Source: CAWGOF01 sp963824225 (lineage in GTDB: Bacteria; Acidobacteriota; Polarisedimenticolia; Polarisedimenticolales; Polarisedimenticolaceae). Taken from it: 64,000 bases of DNA. A program made the position numbers and the translations under genes. Below the pieces are notes generated by a model. The model saw only the letters and a program-made list of their open reading frames with translations. It was not told where the DNA came from and searched no databases. The stretch is taken from NCBI GenBank assembly GCA_963824225.1, contig CAWGOF010000003.1, forward strand, positions 1,736,001 to 1,800,000, written 5' to 3'. Shown one piece after another: positions 34,101 to 40,714 of this stretch. The stretch's first letter is position 1. Each line of letters begins with the position of its first letter.

Positions 34101-34346
34101 CACGACGATTCGCGCGCCGGCGGACTCGAGCTTGCCGCGCTCGAGCCAGCCCGGCGCGTTGCGAAAGCGCACGACCCAGCGTCCGGGCTCGCCGGACTTC
34201 GCCGTTGGCCGCGCAGCGCGAGCGCCGTCGACGGCGCCCGAGCGCAGATGAACCTTGCCGCCGGGCTCGGCCGCAGCTGCGGCCGCGGCCGCGGCTACGG
34301 CCGAGAACAGCAAGACGATGGCGACGATGCTTCCCGCGGCTCTCAT
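31176..34346 (-). CDS. secreted S8 peptidase with P-domain and C-terminal shared module
   Basis: 1056 residues. Ala-rich signal peptide (SIVAIVLLFSAVAAAAAAAA), a propeptide (WVVRFRNAPGWLERGKLE, LVDVPPGRAVALSRV), then S8 with Asp in VAAVLDTGLDADM near 243, His in DTQGHGSHVAGTLAGD near 305 and Ser in YTGTSMTAPGVSGMAL near 493. Next are a jellyroll/CARDB region (DSGPNGNGDGVLDPGESAKI), a proprotein-convertase P-like domain (VDHLNIGDLEVILFRPG, GNWRLKITNAGN; about 852-955) and the short fibronectin-like module ending HYYLVRSVNSC. GAGGGAG nine bases upstream favours the ATG at 34346; an ATG at 34364 overlaps the previous stop. It is second in a two-peptidase operon. Confidence 0.94.
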   Translation of the reverse strand: MRAAGSIVAIVLLFSAVAAAAAAAAAEPGGKVHLRSGAVDGARAARPTAKSGEPGRWVVRFRNAPGWLERGKLESAGARIVVPLPDQAYLVDVPPGRAVALSRVAGVEWAVPYLAQDKIAPEIEQASRSGQLDDEIAVVLHLFPDADPKAVAVELAGAGVRVAGAGRGGRFGRITVLATSEDLRGRLTGLAERNDVFWIGQRHRRTLANDKSIWVGQSGLSGGMTTPIFNRGIYGTGQVAAVLDTGLDADMCYFRDFALGLPQTNVGGGTTVDPSHRKVLAVDFLHATEDPTDPADWDTQGHGSHVAGTLAGDDGAHPLVHDAGDGMAPGAKLVIQDAGYAADACGDLPGIGCPVTDLNPVFQQAYDQGARVHSNSWNDNETGAVQNVYSDASADVDEFMWSHPDFLIVFACGNNALGGTGTIGSPSTAKNGMATGGTFPGTGADVLSDISAWGPTDDGRIKPDVVFPGASIQSARSDGNVTTNNCETQGYTGTSMTAPGVSGMALLTREYFMNGWYPTGAPVPANGFTPTSALLKAMLVNSAVSIQVDAEGHPITIPSDEQGWGRVLLDNALYFSGDARGLWVTDDAGDFVSPADAPVIFQLQMQDTGEPLEVTLAWTDYPSTPAATTHLVNDLDLRVDGPSGGFWGNHFFQGVSKVGGAPDRLNNLEQVLIADPAPGVYSIQISPHAIPAGPQSFSLVVTGGRFTVTSGPRPSYWSHVVDDSGPNGNGDGVLDPGESAKIPITLRNAGDATATSVLGQLFAANPSALKVYDSTASYADMPVGAQAGSAAPHYEVTLQPQVGCGQFAGATMQVTGDGFDVGSAFPIDVGTYAKSYPSPDTPMEIPRSSTTGANSIINVPVSFPLTEVDVTVDVDHLNIGDLEVILFRPGVNPPVYLHNNSHAGISGIHTTYDDVTAPDGPGALADFIGAPPQGNWRLKITNAGNRSGTLQGWTLHLKSNVPFNCNPVSCAQGVPPPVGDTLFVNRSGDADVQLSWTGVGAASYDVWRSTDRQFGNGTFAGQSGGASAWIDVGAQSLPGIHYYLVRSVNSCRWESP

Positions 34347-34360
34347 GTTTACAGACTCCC

Positions 34361-37300
34361 TCATTCGCAAGCGGTACCCTGCCGCGGCGTGCCGTCGGAC
34401 CGGGTGCCCATCGGTGCCGTGCCGCAGGCGCTGCGCACGCGCACCAGGTAGAACTGGATCTCGCCGGGTCCGGGGTTCGTGTCCCAGGCCGCCGGCACCT
34501 CCGTTTGCGACACGCCGGAGGCGACGCAGGTCGCGTTCCAGAAGTCGCTCGCCGTATCGCTGCGCAACAGATCGTAGACCGCCCCCCCGGAGCTCGCGGG
34601 CGCGGTCCAGCGGAACTCGATCGGGCCCTTGCTGCCGCGGAGATCGCTCACGGGCGACGGCGCGGTCCACGCGGTCGCGTCGCCGGGCACGCAGTCCGCA
34701 CCGTTCGTCACGCCGTCTCCGTCCCCGTCGATGCCGGCAAGGCCGTCGCACCACTGGAGAAACTTCCACAGCGCGGTCGCCCGGTTGGCAGCGGAGAACA
34801 GGCGCTCGACACCGTATCCCAGGAACGCCGTGCGGTAGTAGCCGCCGTGCTTGTCGACGCCGGCAGGACCCGCGCTCCCGGAGAACGCCAGCTCCGCCGG
34901 CGCAGCCGGGGAGACGACGTCCGAATAGTCCGGGGAGATGTTCTTCAGCGTGATCGTGCCCATTCCGCCGAACGCGGAACCCTGACCGGTCACCTGGCTC
35001 TGCCCGGTGTCCTCGTTGACGGTCCCGACCCCCAACCGCTGGTGCATGAAATCGCTCACGCCGTCTCGAGCGAAGACGTAGTCGGAGCTGCTCAGGAGCA
35101 GACAGCCGCCCCGAGAATCGAACCACTGCGCGAGCTCGAGCTCCGAGAAGATGCTCGGGCCGGCGTAGAAGCTCTCGACGCCCGACCACCAGATCACCTT
35201 GTCGTAGAGCGCCAGGGCCGCGTAGTCCGGCTCCTCCTGCTGCATGACGTCGTAGACGTCCCACACGTCGTACGTGACGGGGTAGAAGTAGGGAGACAGC
35301 GGCAACGCATTCATCGCGGCAAGGTAGTCCGCCTGGTAGTCCGCCTGGACGCCCGACTCGTCCCAGTCGTCGTCGACGAGCAGCACCGGCGGCACGTTGC
35401 GCGTGGTGAAGGTCGAGGTCGGCGAGAACGCCCCGAAGCCGCAGACGTTGCGCGCGCGGACGCGCCACCGGTACTGCGTGCCCTGGGCCAGGATCTGCCC
35501 GACCTTGTGACTCGGCGTCGTCGACGGGGCGCTGTAGAAGATGCTCTGGAACGTCGGGTCGGTCGAGACCTCGACGACGTAGCTAGCAGCCCACGGGACC
35601 ACCTGCCATGTGAGAGTCGGCTGCGGAGATACGTTCGTCGCACCCGAAGCGGGCAGGCTCGGCACGGCGGGCGCCGGCACCGCGGTGCGAAGGTTCAGGT
35701 ACAGCGGGTGATCGCGATTCAGACCCGGCGTGTCGCCGTCGAGAACCAGCTCGTAGTTGCCGTTGGCCACGGTGCCGGGGGCGATCGACAGGACCGACGA
35801 TCCACCGGGGGCGACCGGATTGACGTCGAAGCCCGCCGTCGCGCCCGCAGGCACGCCGGCGAGCGAGAGCGTGACGGGACTCGCGTAGCCTGAGTGCTGC
35901 TCGACGTCGATCGTGTACCTCGCCGTTGCCGGTGCGCAGACCTCGGCGGTCACGGGGTGCGGGTCGAGATCGAATCCCGGGGCGTAGGCGCAGTTCAGGC
36001 ACACCAGCGCGAAATCCTGGTCGATCTCGTCTCCGACGTTTGGAACACCGTCCGAGTTGATGTTCGTCGCCACCACGCGGATCGTCGCTTGCCCGGGAGG
36101 AACGGAAAAGAACACCCCCTCGGCGTTGTTCTTGGCGTCGGCGATACCTCCGGTCGTGGACCAGCCGCTCGCGCCGAAGACGTTGCCACGGTAGGTGCTG
36201 GCGCCGGCCTGGACCACGAGGTCGAGATCGTTGTTCCACGCGGGGGTGGTTCCACCGAGACCCGGCCCCGGCGCGTCGGTCCACGCGAGCAGGATGCGCA
36301 TCGGCTGGCTCGGGTTCACCGGAACCACCTCGCGCAGCCAGTTCTCCCCCGTCTCCTCGAAGACTCGCGTCTGGTCGAAGTAGATCGCGCTCCCCACGGG
36401 CGGCCGGACCAGCGCGTCGAGATCGAGACGGCCCCAGCCCTGCTTGCTGTCCGGCCGATGCCCTAGCACCACGCCGTCGGCATCCCGGTTTCCGGCGAGG
36501 TCGCGGGCCGTGGCCATCAGCATCGCCTTGAGCAGCGCCGGGCTCGGATCGCCGCTGACGCCGGGCAAGCCCCGGTAGTACTGCGTGAACAGGGCCGCCG
36601 CCCCCGAGACCTGAGGCGCCGCCATCGACGTCCCGCACAGTAGACCGTGGTCGTAGCCGGCGCCGACGTTGGGATAGGTCGAGTCCACGTAGCAGCCGGG
36701 CGCGACGAGGTGCGGAATCCGACGCCCGTCCTTTGCCGGACCGTGCGCGCTGTTCGAAGACAGGCTGTTCACGTCGGGGGTCGGACTCAGGTCGGCTGGA
36801 TCGATGGCCCGGGTCGAGCCCACGACGAAGATGTTCTTGGCCTCGTCGGGCGTTCCCTGGGACGAGACGCCGCCGTTACCGTTGCCGATCGCCTGCACGT
36901 AGAACAGCGACTGGTTGCCGGGGATCGTCGGGTTCGCGTCGCGAACCCCCGCGTCGATCATCATCGCGTCGGCGTCGTAGCCCAGCGCGGTCGACGAGGT
37001 GCCCCAGCTGTTGTTCGAGATCGTCGCCCCGTTACGGGACGAATCGGAGATCAGCTCGAACACGCCGCCGGGGAGGAAGCGGAACAGGATGAACTCCTGC
37101 TCGAGGATGCTCGACGCCGGAGCCACGCCCTGCCCGCGCAGGAAGCCGTAGTCGTCGGTCACGGCGCTCGCGCCGTTGCCGGTGACGATTCCGGCGACGT
37201 GGGTGCCGTGGCTGCTCGGAGCGACGGTGCAAGTGGCCCCGATGCACGGCAGGCGGCTCCCCGCCAGGTCGGGGTGGCCCTCGTCGATCCCCTCGTCGAC

Positions 37301-38050
37301 AACGGCGACCGTGACGCCTGTGCCGTCGACGCCGGCGACCGAGAGCCAAGCCTGGTAACCGGGATACGCGACGTTGAACTCGTCCAGGTTGTTGACGTTG
37401 ATCTGGGCCGCGACCTCGGCGCGCGCGCCCCAGTCCCCGGTGAGCGGCTGGATCGAGTACACGCCCGGGATCTCTGCGGCAAACCGCATCCGCGCGCCGG
37501 GGATCCGGAACGCCGCGATCTCGAAGTCGTCGTCGATGACGGTCCGGCGCCCGATCTCGGATCCGATCGTCGACAGCGCACGGGCGACCGCCTCGACCCC
37601 TGCGCCGCGGTAGATCAGAACCCGCACGTCGAGGATCTCTCCCACGCGCTCACGCAGCGGCCCGTGCACCCTGTAGGCCGGCGCGAAGTCGCCGGTCCAG
37701 CGCACACGAGATTGGCCGCGAAGCCGCTCGCGGTCCGCGCCGTGGCCCCAGACGATGTACGTGTCGGGGTGGACGTAGCGCACCGGCTCGAGGTTGGCCG
37801 CTCGCAGCCGCTGCGGGACATCGCCCGGAATCGGCCCGTCGAACTGCACGAGGTGCAGGTCGGGACCGACGCTGGCCGAGCGATTCCAACCCGGGGGGAG
37901 GGCTGGCTCCCCATCCAGCGGATCGAACTCGAACTCGGCGAAGCGCAGCGTGTGATCCGCGGCATGTGACGGTCCCGGCTCGGCGGCAGCGCTCGAGGCC
38001 ACGACCGCTACGAGCCAGGCTGCGACGGCGACGTCAACGAGCTTCCGCAT
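34361..38050 (-). CDS. secreted S8 peptidase with C-terminal shared module
   Basis: 1229 residues. Signal peptide (VDVAVAAWLVAVVASSAAAE), a long N-terminal region, then S8 with Asp in VAVVDEGIDEGHPDL near 250, His in SSHGTHVAGIVTG near 282 and Ser in LLCGTSMAAPQVSGAAAL near 478. Beta-sandwich domains follow, one reading AWTDAPGPGLGGTTPAWNND, then a fibronectin domain (YRWRVRARNVCGFGAFS). Near 900-1000 a GATase/ThuA-like segment appears (VLLVDDDWDESG, WFDSRGGCLLLSSSD). Near the end come GIDGDGDGVTNGADCVPGD and the shared module ending FYLVRVRSACGTAPMG. Start is GTG 38053 or ATG 38050. The next peptidase gene begins 15 bases after its stop. Confidence 0.93.
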   Translation of the reverse strand: MRKLVDVAVAAWLVAVVASSAAAEPGPSHAADHTLRFAEFEFDPLDGEPALPPGWNRSASVGPDLHLVQFDGPIPGDVPQRLRAANLEPVRYVHPDTYIVWGHGADRERLRGQSRVRWTGDFAPAYRVHGPLRERVGEILDVRVLIYRGAGVEAVARALSTIGSEIGRRTVIDDDFEIAAFRIPGARMRFAAEIPGVYSIQPLTGDWGARAEVAAQINVNNLDEFNVAYPGYQAWLSVAGVDGTGVTVAVVDEGIDEGHPDLAGSRLPCIGATCTVAPSSHGTHVAGIVTGNGASAVTDDYGFLRGQGVAPASSILEQEFILFRFLPGGVFELISDSSRNGATISNNSWGTSSTALGYDADAMMIDAGVRDANPTIPGNQSLFYVQAIGNGNGGVSSQGTPDEAKNIFVVGSTRAIDPADLSPTPDVNSLSSNSAHGPAKDGRRIPHLVAPGCYVDSTYPNVGAGYDHGLLCGTSMAAPQVSGAAALFTQYYRGLPGVSGDPSPALLKAMLMATARDLAGNRDADGVVLGHRPDSKQGWGRLDLDALVRPPVGSAIYFDQTRVFEETGENWLREVVPVNPSQPMRILLAWTDAPGPGLGGTTPAWNNDLDLVVQAGASTYRGNVFGASGWSTTGGIADAKNNAEGVFFSVPPGQATIRVVATNINSDGVPNVGDEIDQDFALVCLNCAYAPGFDLDPHPVTAEVCAPATARYTIDVEQHSGYASPVTLSLAGVPAGATAGFDVNPVAPGGSSVLSIAPGTVANGNYELVLDGDTPGLNRDHPLYLNLRTAVPAPAVPSLPASGATNVSPQPTLTWQVVPWAASYVVEVSTDPTFQSIFYSAPSTTPSHKVGQILAQGTQYRWRVRARNVCGFGAFSPTSTFTTRNVPPVLLVDDDWDESGVQADYQADYLAAMNALPLSPYFYPVTYDVWDVYDVMQQEEPDYAALALYDKVIWWSGVESFYAGPSIFSELELAQWFDSRGGCLLLSSSDYVFARDGVSDFMHQRLGVGTVNEDTGQSQVTGQGSAFGGMGTITLKNISPDYSDVVSPAAPAELAFSGSAGPAGVDKHGGYYRTAFLGYGVERLFSAANRATALWKFLQWCDGLAGIDGDGDGVTNGADCVPGDATAWTAPSPVSDLRGSKGPIEFRWTAPASSGGAVYDLLRSDTASDFWNATCVASGVSQTEVPAAWDTNPGPGEIQFYLVRVRSACGTAPMGTRSDGTPRQGTACE

Positions 38051-38078
38051 CACTCCCGTCCGTGACTAGACGACGAAC

Positions 38079-38109
38079 GACGGCGGCGGCCCATCGAGCC
38101 GCCGCCGTC
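38079..38109 (-). terminator. perfect 12-bp hairpin between HAF-type gene and peptidase operon
   Basis: GACGGCGGCGGC (38079-38090) and GCCGCCGCCGTC (38098-38109) pair perfectly around the 7-base loop CCATCGA. It lies 26 bases downstream of the HAF-type gene's stop on the minus strand and 29 bases before the start of the peptidase gene. No T-run follows. Most likely it terminates or attenuates transcription entering the peptidase operon. Confidence 0.7.
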
Positions 38110-38135
38110 TTGGGACTGCTAGGAGGTCGAAGCGA

Positions 38136-40031
38136 TTACCTGGACCTCGGCGCCTGACGCCGCTCCGTGGCCTCTTCCTTGCGCTCATGGGTCGTGGGTG
38201 TGCTCGGATGGATCGCCGGCGTCCACGACGCGAGACCCATCTCCGTGTTGTCGAGCATGTTGCTCGTCGACGCGGCGGCCGCCTGCCGCTTCTCGATGAG
38301 TCGCTGACTCAGCTCAGCTGCCCGAGACAGCCCGCCCGAGTTCATGAACTCGCACGTGCCGAGGAAGTCGCCGTGACCCATGTGGTCACCGACCGTGTCC
38401 AGCTCGACGCCGAGCGTCCGAGCCTTGTCGGGCTCACCCGACGGCGAGTGACAGACCCACAGCTTCTTCATCTCGACGATGACGCCCTCGATCCTGCCAT
38501 CGGGGTTGATGCCTCGGCCGGCCATGATCGTGCCGTCGGCGTTGACCGCGAAGAGGTCGAGGATCGTCCAGAAGAACAGCTCGTCCAGGCCTTGCTGCAC
38601 GAGGAAGAGCTGCGCGTCCTGCGTTCCCATCCCTTCGTTCCAGAACATCGGGATCGACCCGAAGCGTGGGTTTCCGACGCGACCGACGATCGTCTTGCCG
38701 TTGTCGCTGATGGCGAACGGATCGACGAAGTCCTGGAAGTGCGCCGGTGGCTCGAGCCGCGTGAAGCTGCCGTCGGGGTTCGCCCGGAAGCCGCTGTTCC
38801 AGCCGTTGGGGAAGTCATAGCCGAAGTTCCGTCCGCAGGCGTACTGGCCGTCGGCCGTGACGTCGTACGTCTCGCCCTTCCACAGGCTGTCGCTCCAGCC
38901 CGGATTCGCGATGCAGACCTGCGTGTCGAGGCATGCACTGGCCGACGTACAGTTCGTGCCGGCGCTCGGACCCACGCAGGCGCCGGCGCAGGCGAAGTCA
39001 CCCGTGCAGTTCGTGCCCGGGTTCGTTCCACCGACGCAGCCGCCAGAGCAAACGCTGTCGCTCGAGCAGACGAAGCCGTCGTTCGTTCCGCCGGCGCAGG
39101 CGCCGCGGCACTGGCTGTTGCTCGTGCAACTCGCGCCGGGGTTCGTTCCACCAACGCACTGGTTATTCGTGCAGACGCCGCGGTTCTGGCACGTCCCGCG
39201 GTTCTGACAGGTCCCGCGGTTCACGCAGTTACCATCGTCGACGAACTCCGGACAACCGCCGCTCGTGCTGGCGGAGTTCGTGGTGCAGTTGCCACCACTC
39301 TGAACGCAGTACTTGGGCCCGATGCCGTTGGGGTCACCCCAGAAGTGCCAGGCCCCGTCCTCCCAGTAGGCGCCGCGACGGTCTTGGAACAGCATCCTGT
39401 TCCAGCCAACGACCTTCGTGCCGTCGTCGGTGACCGCGTTGCCGCGGGTGCTCAAACCGTTCGCCGAGCCGAGATCGATCGTCGTGTTGGTGGCCTTGTC
39501 CCACAGAAACCCGTGGGAGGCCGCGCAGCCGACCCACCCAAGGCCGGTGGCGAAGTCGCCCTCGCCGCCCATGCCGAAGAACGACATGCGCGAGCTGCCG
39601 CACGGCACATAACCGGGGTGGGTGGGCAGATAGTTGGTCCACTCGTTCTCGGTTCCGCTCCAGGTCGCGGGCCAACCGTAGACGAAGGTGTCGGGCTTGG
39701 TCGGTTCACCGGGAGGTGTGCCGAACCGTCGACCGCCACCCATGACCACACCGCCCGAGGAGATCTGGCAGGTGCTCACCGACTCGCCGATCCTCGTTCC
39801 CCAGCCACCCTCGCGCGTCCACTCGACGCAGTAGTTGCCGAAGACGGCCGGATTGGCGATGAACACGGTGCCTTCCGGGTTCATCGAGGTGATGTTCGAG
39901 GAGGGAATACTCCCGGGCGGATCGATGAACCCGATCGACGTGAAGGACACTCCGCGGTTGTCCGCGAAGGTCGAGGTGATCAGGAGGACGGCCAACGCCG
40001 CCGCTCCCAGAAGAACGAGACCCTTTCTCAT
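38136..40031 (-). CDS. secreted HAF-type repeat protein with Cys-rich insert and CH..HGD domain
   Basis: 631 residues with a signal peptide (LVLLGAAALAVLLITSTFA). The body has HAF-like blades of a probable beta-propeller: VFIANPAVFGNYCVEW, GNAVTDDGTKVVGWNRM, FAISDNGKTIVGRVG, LFAVNADGTIMAGRG. Between blades, at about residues 265-375, sits a Cys-rich array built on C(V/A)GGTNxG units. After the propeller comes WVCHSPSGEPDKARTLGVEL followed by DHMGHGDFLGTC, a pattern I know as a stand-alone exported domain (CH.P.G.P..A.T, H..HGD..G.C). The tail is charged. AGGGGG precedes the ATG. The C-terminal domain and the insert suggest metal or disulfide-stabilised surface use; no activity is evident. Confidence 0.85.
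   Translation of the reverse strand: MRKGLVLLGAAALAVLLITSTFADNRGVSFTSIGFIDPPGSIPSSNITSMNPEGTVFIANPAVFGNYCVEWTREGGWGTRIGESVSTCQISSGGVVMGGGRRFGTPPGEPTKPDTFVYGWPATWSGTENEWTNYLPTHPGYVPCGSSRMSFFGMGGEGDFATGLGWVGCAASHGFLWDKATNTTIDLGSANGLSTRGNAVTDDGTKVVGWNRMLFQDRRGAYWEDGAWHFWGDPNGIGPKYCVQSGGNCTTNSASTSGGCPEFVDDGNCVNRGTCQNRGTCQNRGVCTNNQCVGGTNPGASCTSNSQCRGACAGGTNDGFVCSSDSVCSGGCVGGTNPGTNCTGDFACAGACVGPSAGTNCTSASACLDTQVCIANPGWSDSLWKGETYDVTADGQYACGRNFGYDFPNGWNSGFRANPDGSFTRLEPPAHFQDFVDPFAISDNGKTIVGRVGNPRFGSIPMFWNEGMGTQDAQLFLVQQGLDELFFWTILDLFAVNADGTIMAGRGINPDGRIEGVIVEMKKLWVCHSPSGEPDKARTLGVELDTVGDHMGHGDFLGTCEFMNSGGLSRAAELSQRLIEKRQAAAASTSNMLDNTEMGLASWTPAIHPSTPTTHERKEEATERRQAPRSR
38949..39158 (-). repeat. Cys-rich C(V/A)GGTNxG repeat array inside the HAF-type gene
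   Basis: Three and a half units of about 22-25 codons, each reading roughly C-V/A-GGTN-P/D-G-xx-C-then-C-x-G-x-C: CVGGTNPGASCTSNSQC, CAGGTNDGFVCSSDSVC, CVGGTNPGTNCTGDFAC and the divergent CVGPSAGTNCTSASAC. Just upstream (39165-39225) the coding strand adds the short direct repeat NRGTCQNRGTCQNRGVC. The copies are close at DNA level, so they arose by tandem duplication. Confidence 0.8.
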
Positions 40032-40062
40032 GAAACCCCCTTTGCTCGCACCGGTCGCCGGT

Positions 40063-40506
40063 TCATTCCGATGGATCGACGGGCGGCACCCACGTGGTTG
40101 AAGACACCGAACCCTGTTCCTGCAGACCTCGATCCCGCTGGCGGAGCAGATTCCCCACCAGCGGCGTCAAGCACGACGTCGTTTCGGACTTCGGGACGAA
40201 ACCGTCCGCACCCGCGGCCCAGGCTTCGAGCCGTGCGGCGTGGCTGTCGTGAAACGACAGCAGGACCACGAGCGGCGCCTCGCTCCGCGCCTTGATCCGT
40301 CGTGCAACCTCGAACCCGCTCATGTCGGGGAGGATGACGTCGATCAACACCAGATCCGCGGGCTGTGTCCCGATCCAAGCGAGAGCCTCCGTCCCCGAGT
40401 GCGCCCGTCCGACGACTTCGAACAAGCCGTCGCCGGCGATCCAGTCCGCGAGACTGTCGAGGAACACGTCGTTGCTCCCGACGACGAGGGCCTGGGCCCG
40501 GCTCAC
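40063..40506 (-). CDS. stand-alone receiver-domain protein with altered acidic pocket
   Basis: 147 residues, one receiver domain plus a ~25-residue tail. LVLIDVILPDMSGFEVARRI carries the phospho-acceptor Asp, VVLLSFHDS the Ser, and ADGFVPKSE the Lys. The N-terminal strand reads ALVVGSNDVFLDSLADW, so the acidic pair that normally follows strand 1 (DD) is Gly-Ser; Mg-dependent phosphorylation may be weak. No output domain is present. The GTG at 40506 has GGAGGA eight bases upstream; the frame is open beyond it. It is 31 bases upstream of the HAF-type gene on the same strand and divergent from an S8 peptidase gene. Confidence 0.85.
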   Translation of the reverse strand: MSRAQALVVGSNDVFLDSLADWIAGDGLFEVVGRAHSGTEALAWIGTQPADLVLIDVILPDMSGFEVARRIKARSEAPLVVLLSFHDSHAARLEAWAAGADGFVPKSETTSCLTPLVGNLLRQRDRGLQEQGSVSSTTWVPPVDPSE

Positions 40507-40651
40507 TCGTACGTTCCTCCGTTCATCGCCAAGGGATCGCCTCGAACGTGCGGCATTATTCGAGGAACCGGTCGGGATGGCTGTCGGGGAGTTCCTGACA
40601 TCGAGCGGAAACAACCCCGACCGACCCTGGTCAGCCAGAAAACAGCCGCGA

Positions 40652-40696
40652 GTCAGGGATTCTCTGACAGGCACAGCCGCCGATTCGCTCTATAAC
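40652..40696 (+). promoter_or_regulatory. dyad and -10-like box ahead of S8 peptidase gene
   Basis: GTCAGGGATTCTCTGAC (40652-40668) is a near-palindrome with exact arms GTCAG/CTGAC. TATAAC at 40691-40696 is a good -10 hexamer, 19 bases before the proposed GTG. No well-spaced -35 is present, so the dyad may bind an activator in its place. The lone receiver gene is divergent from here, and the 208-base gap serves both. Confidence 0.4.
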
Positions 40697-40714
40697 GACG
40701 GCCTGCTCGCACCG

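Noticed and set aside
38949..39158. The tandem GGTN repeats as a possible CRISPR or minisatellite
   Set aside because: The units keep the reading frame, encode patterned Cys and Gly, and lack unique spacers of constant length.
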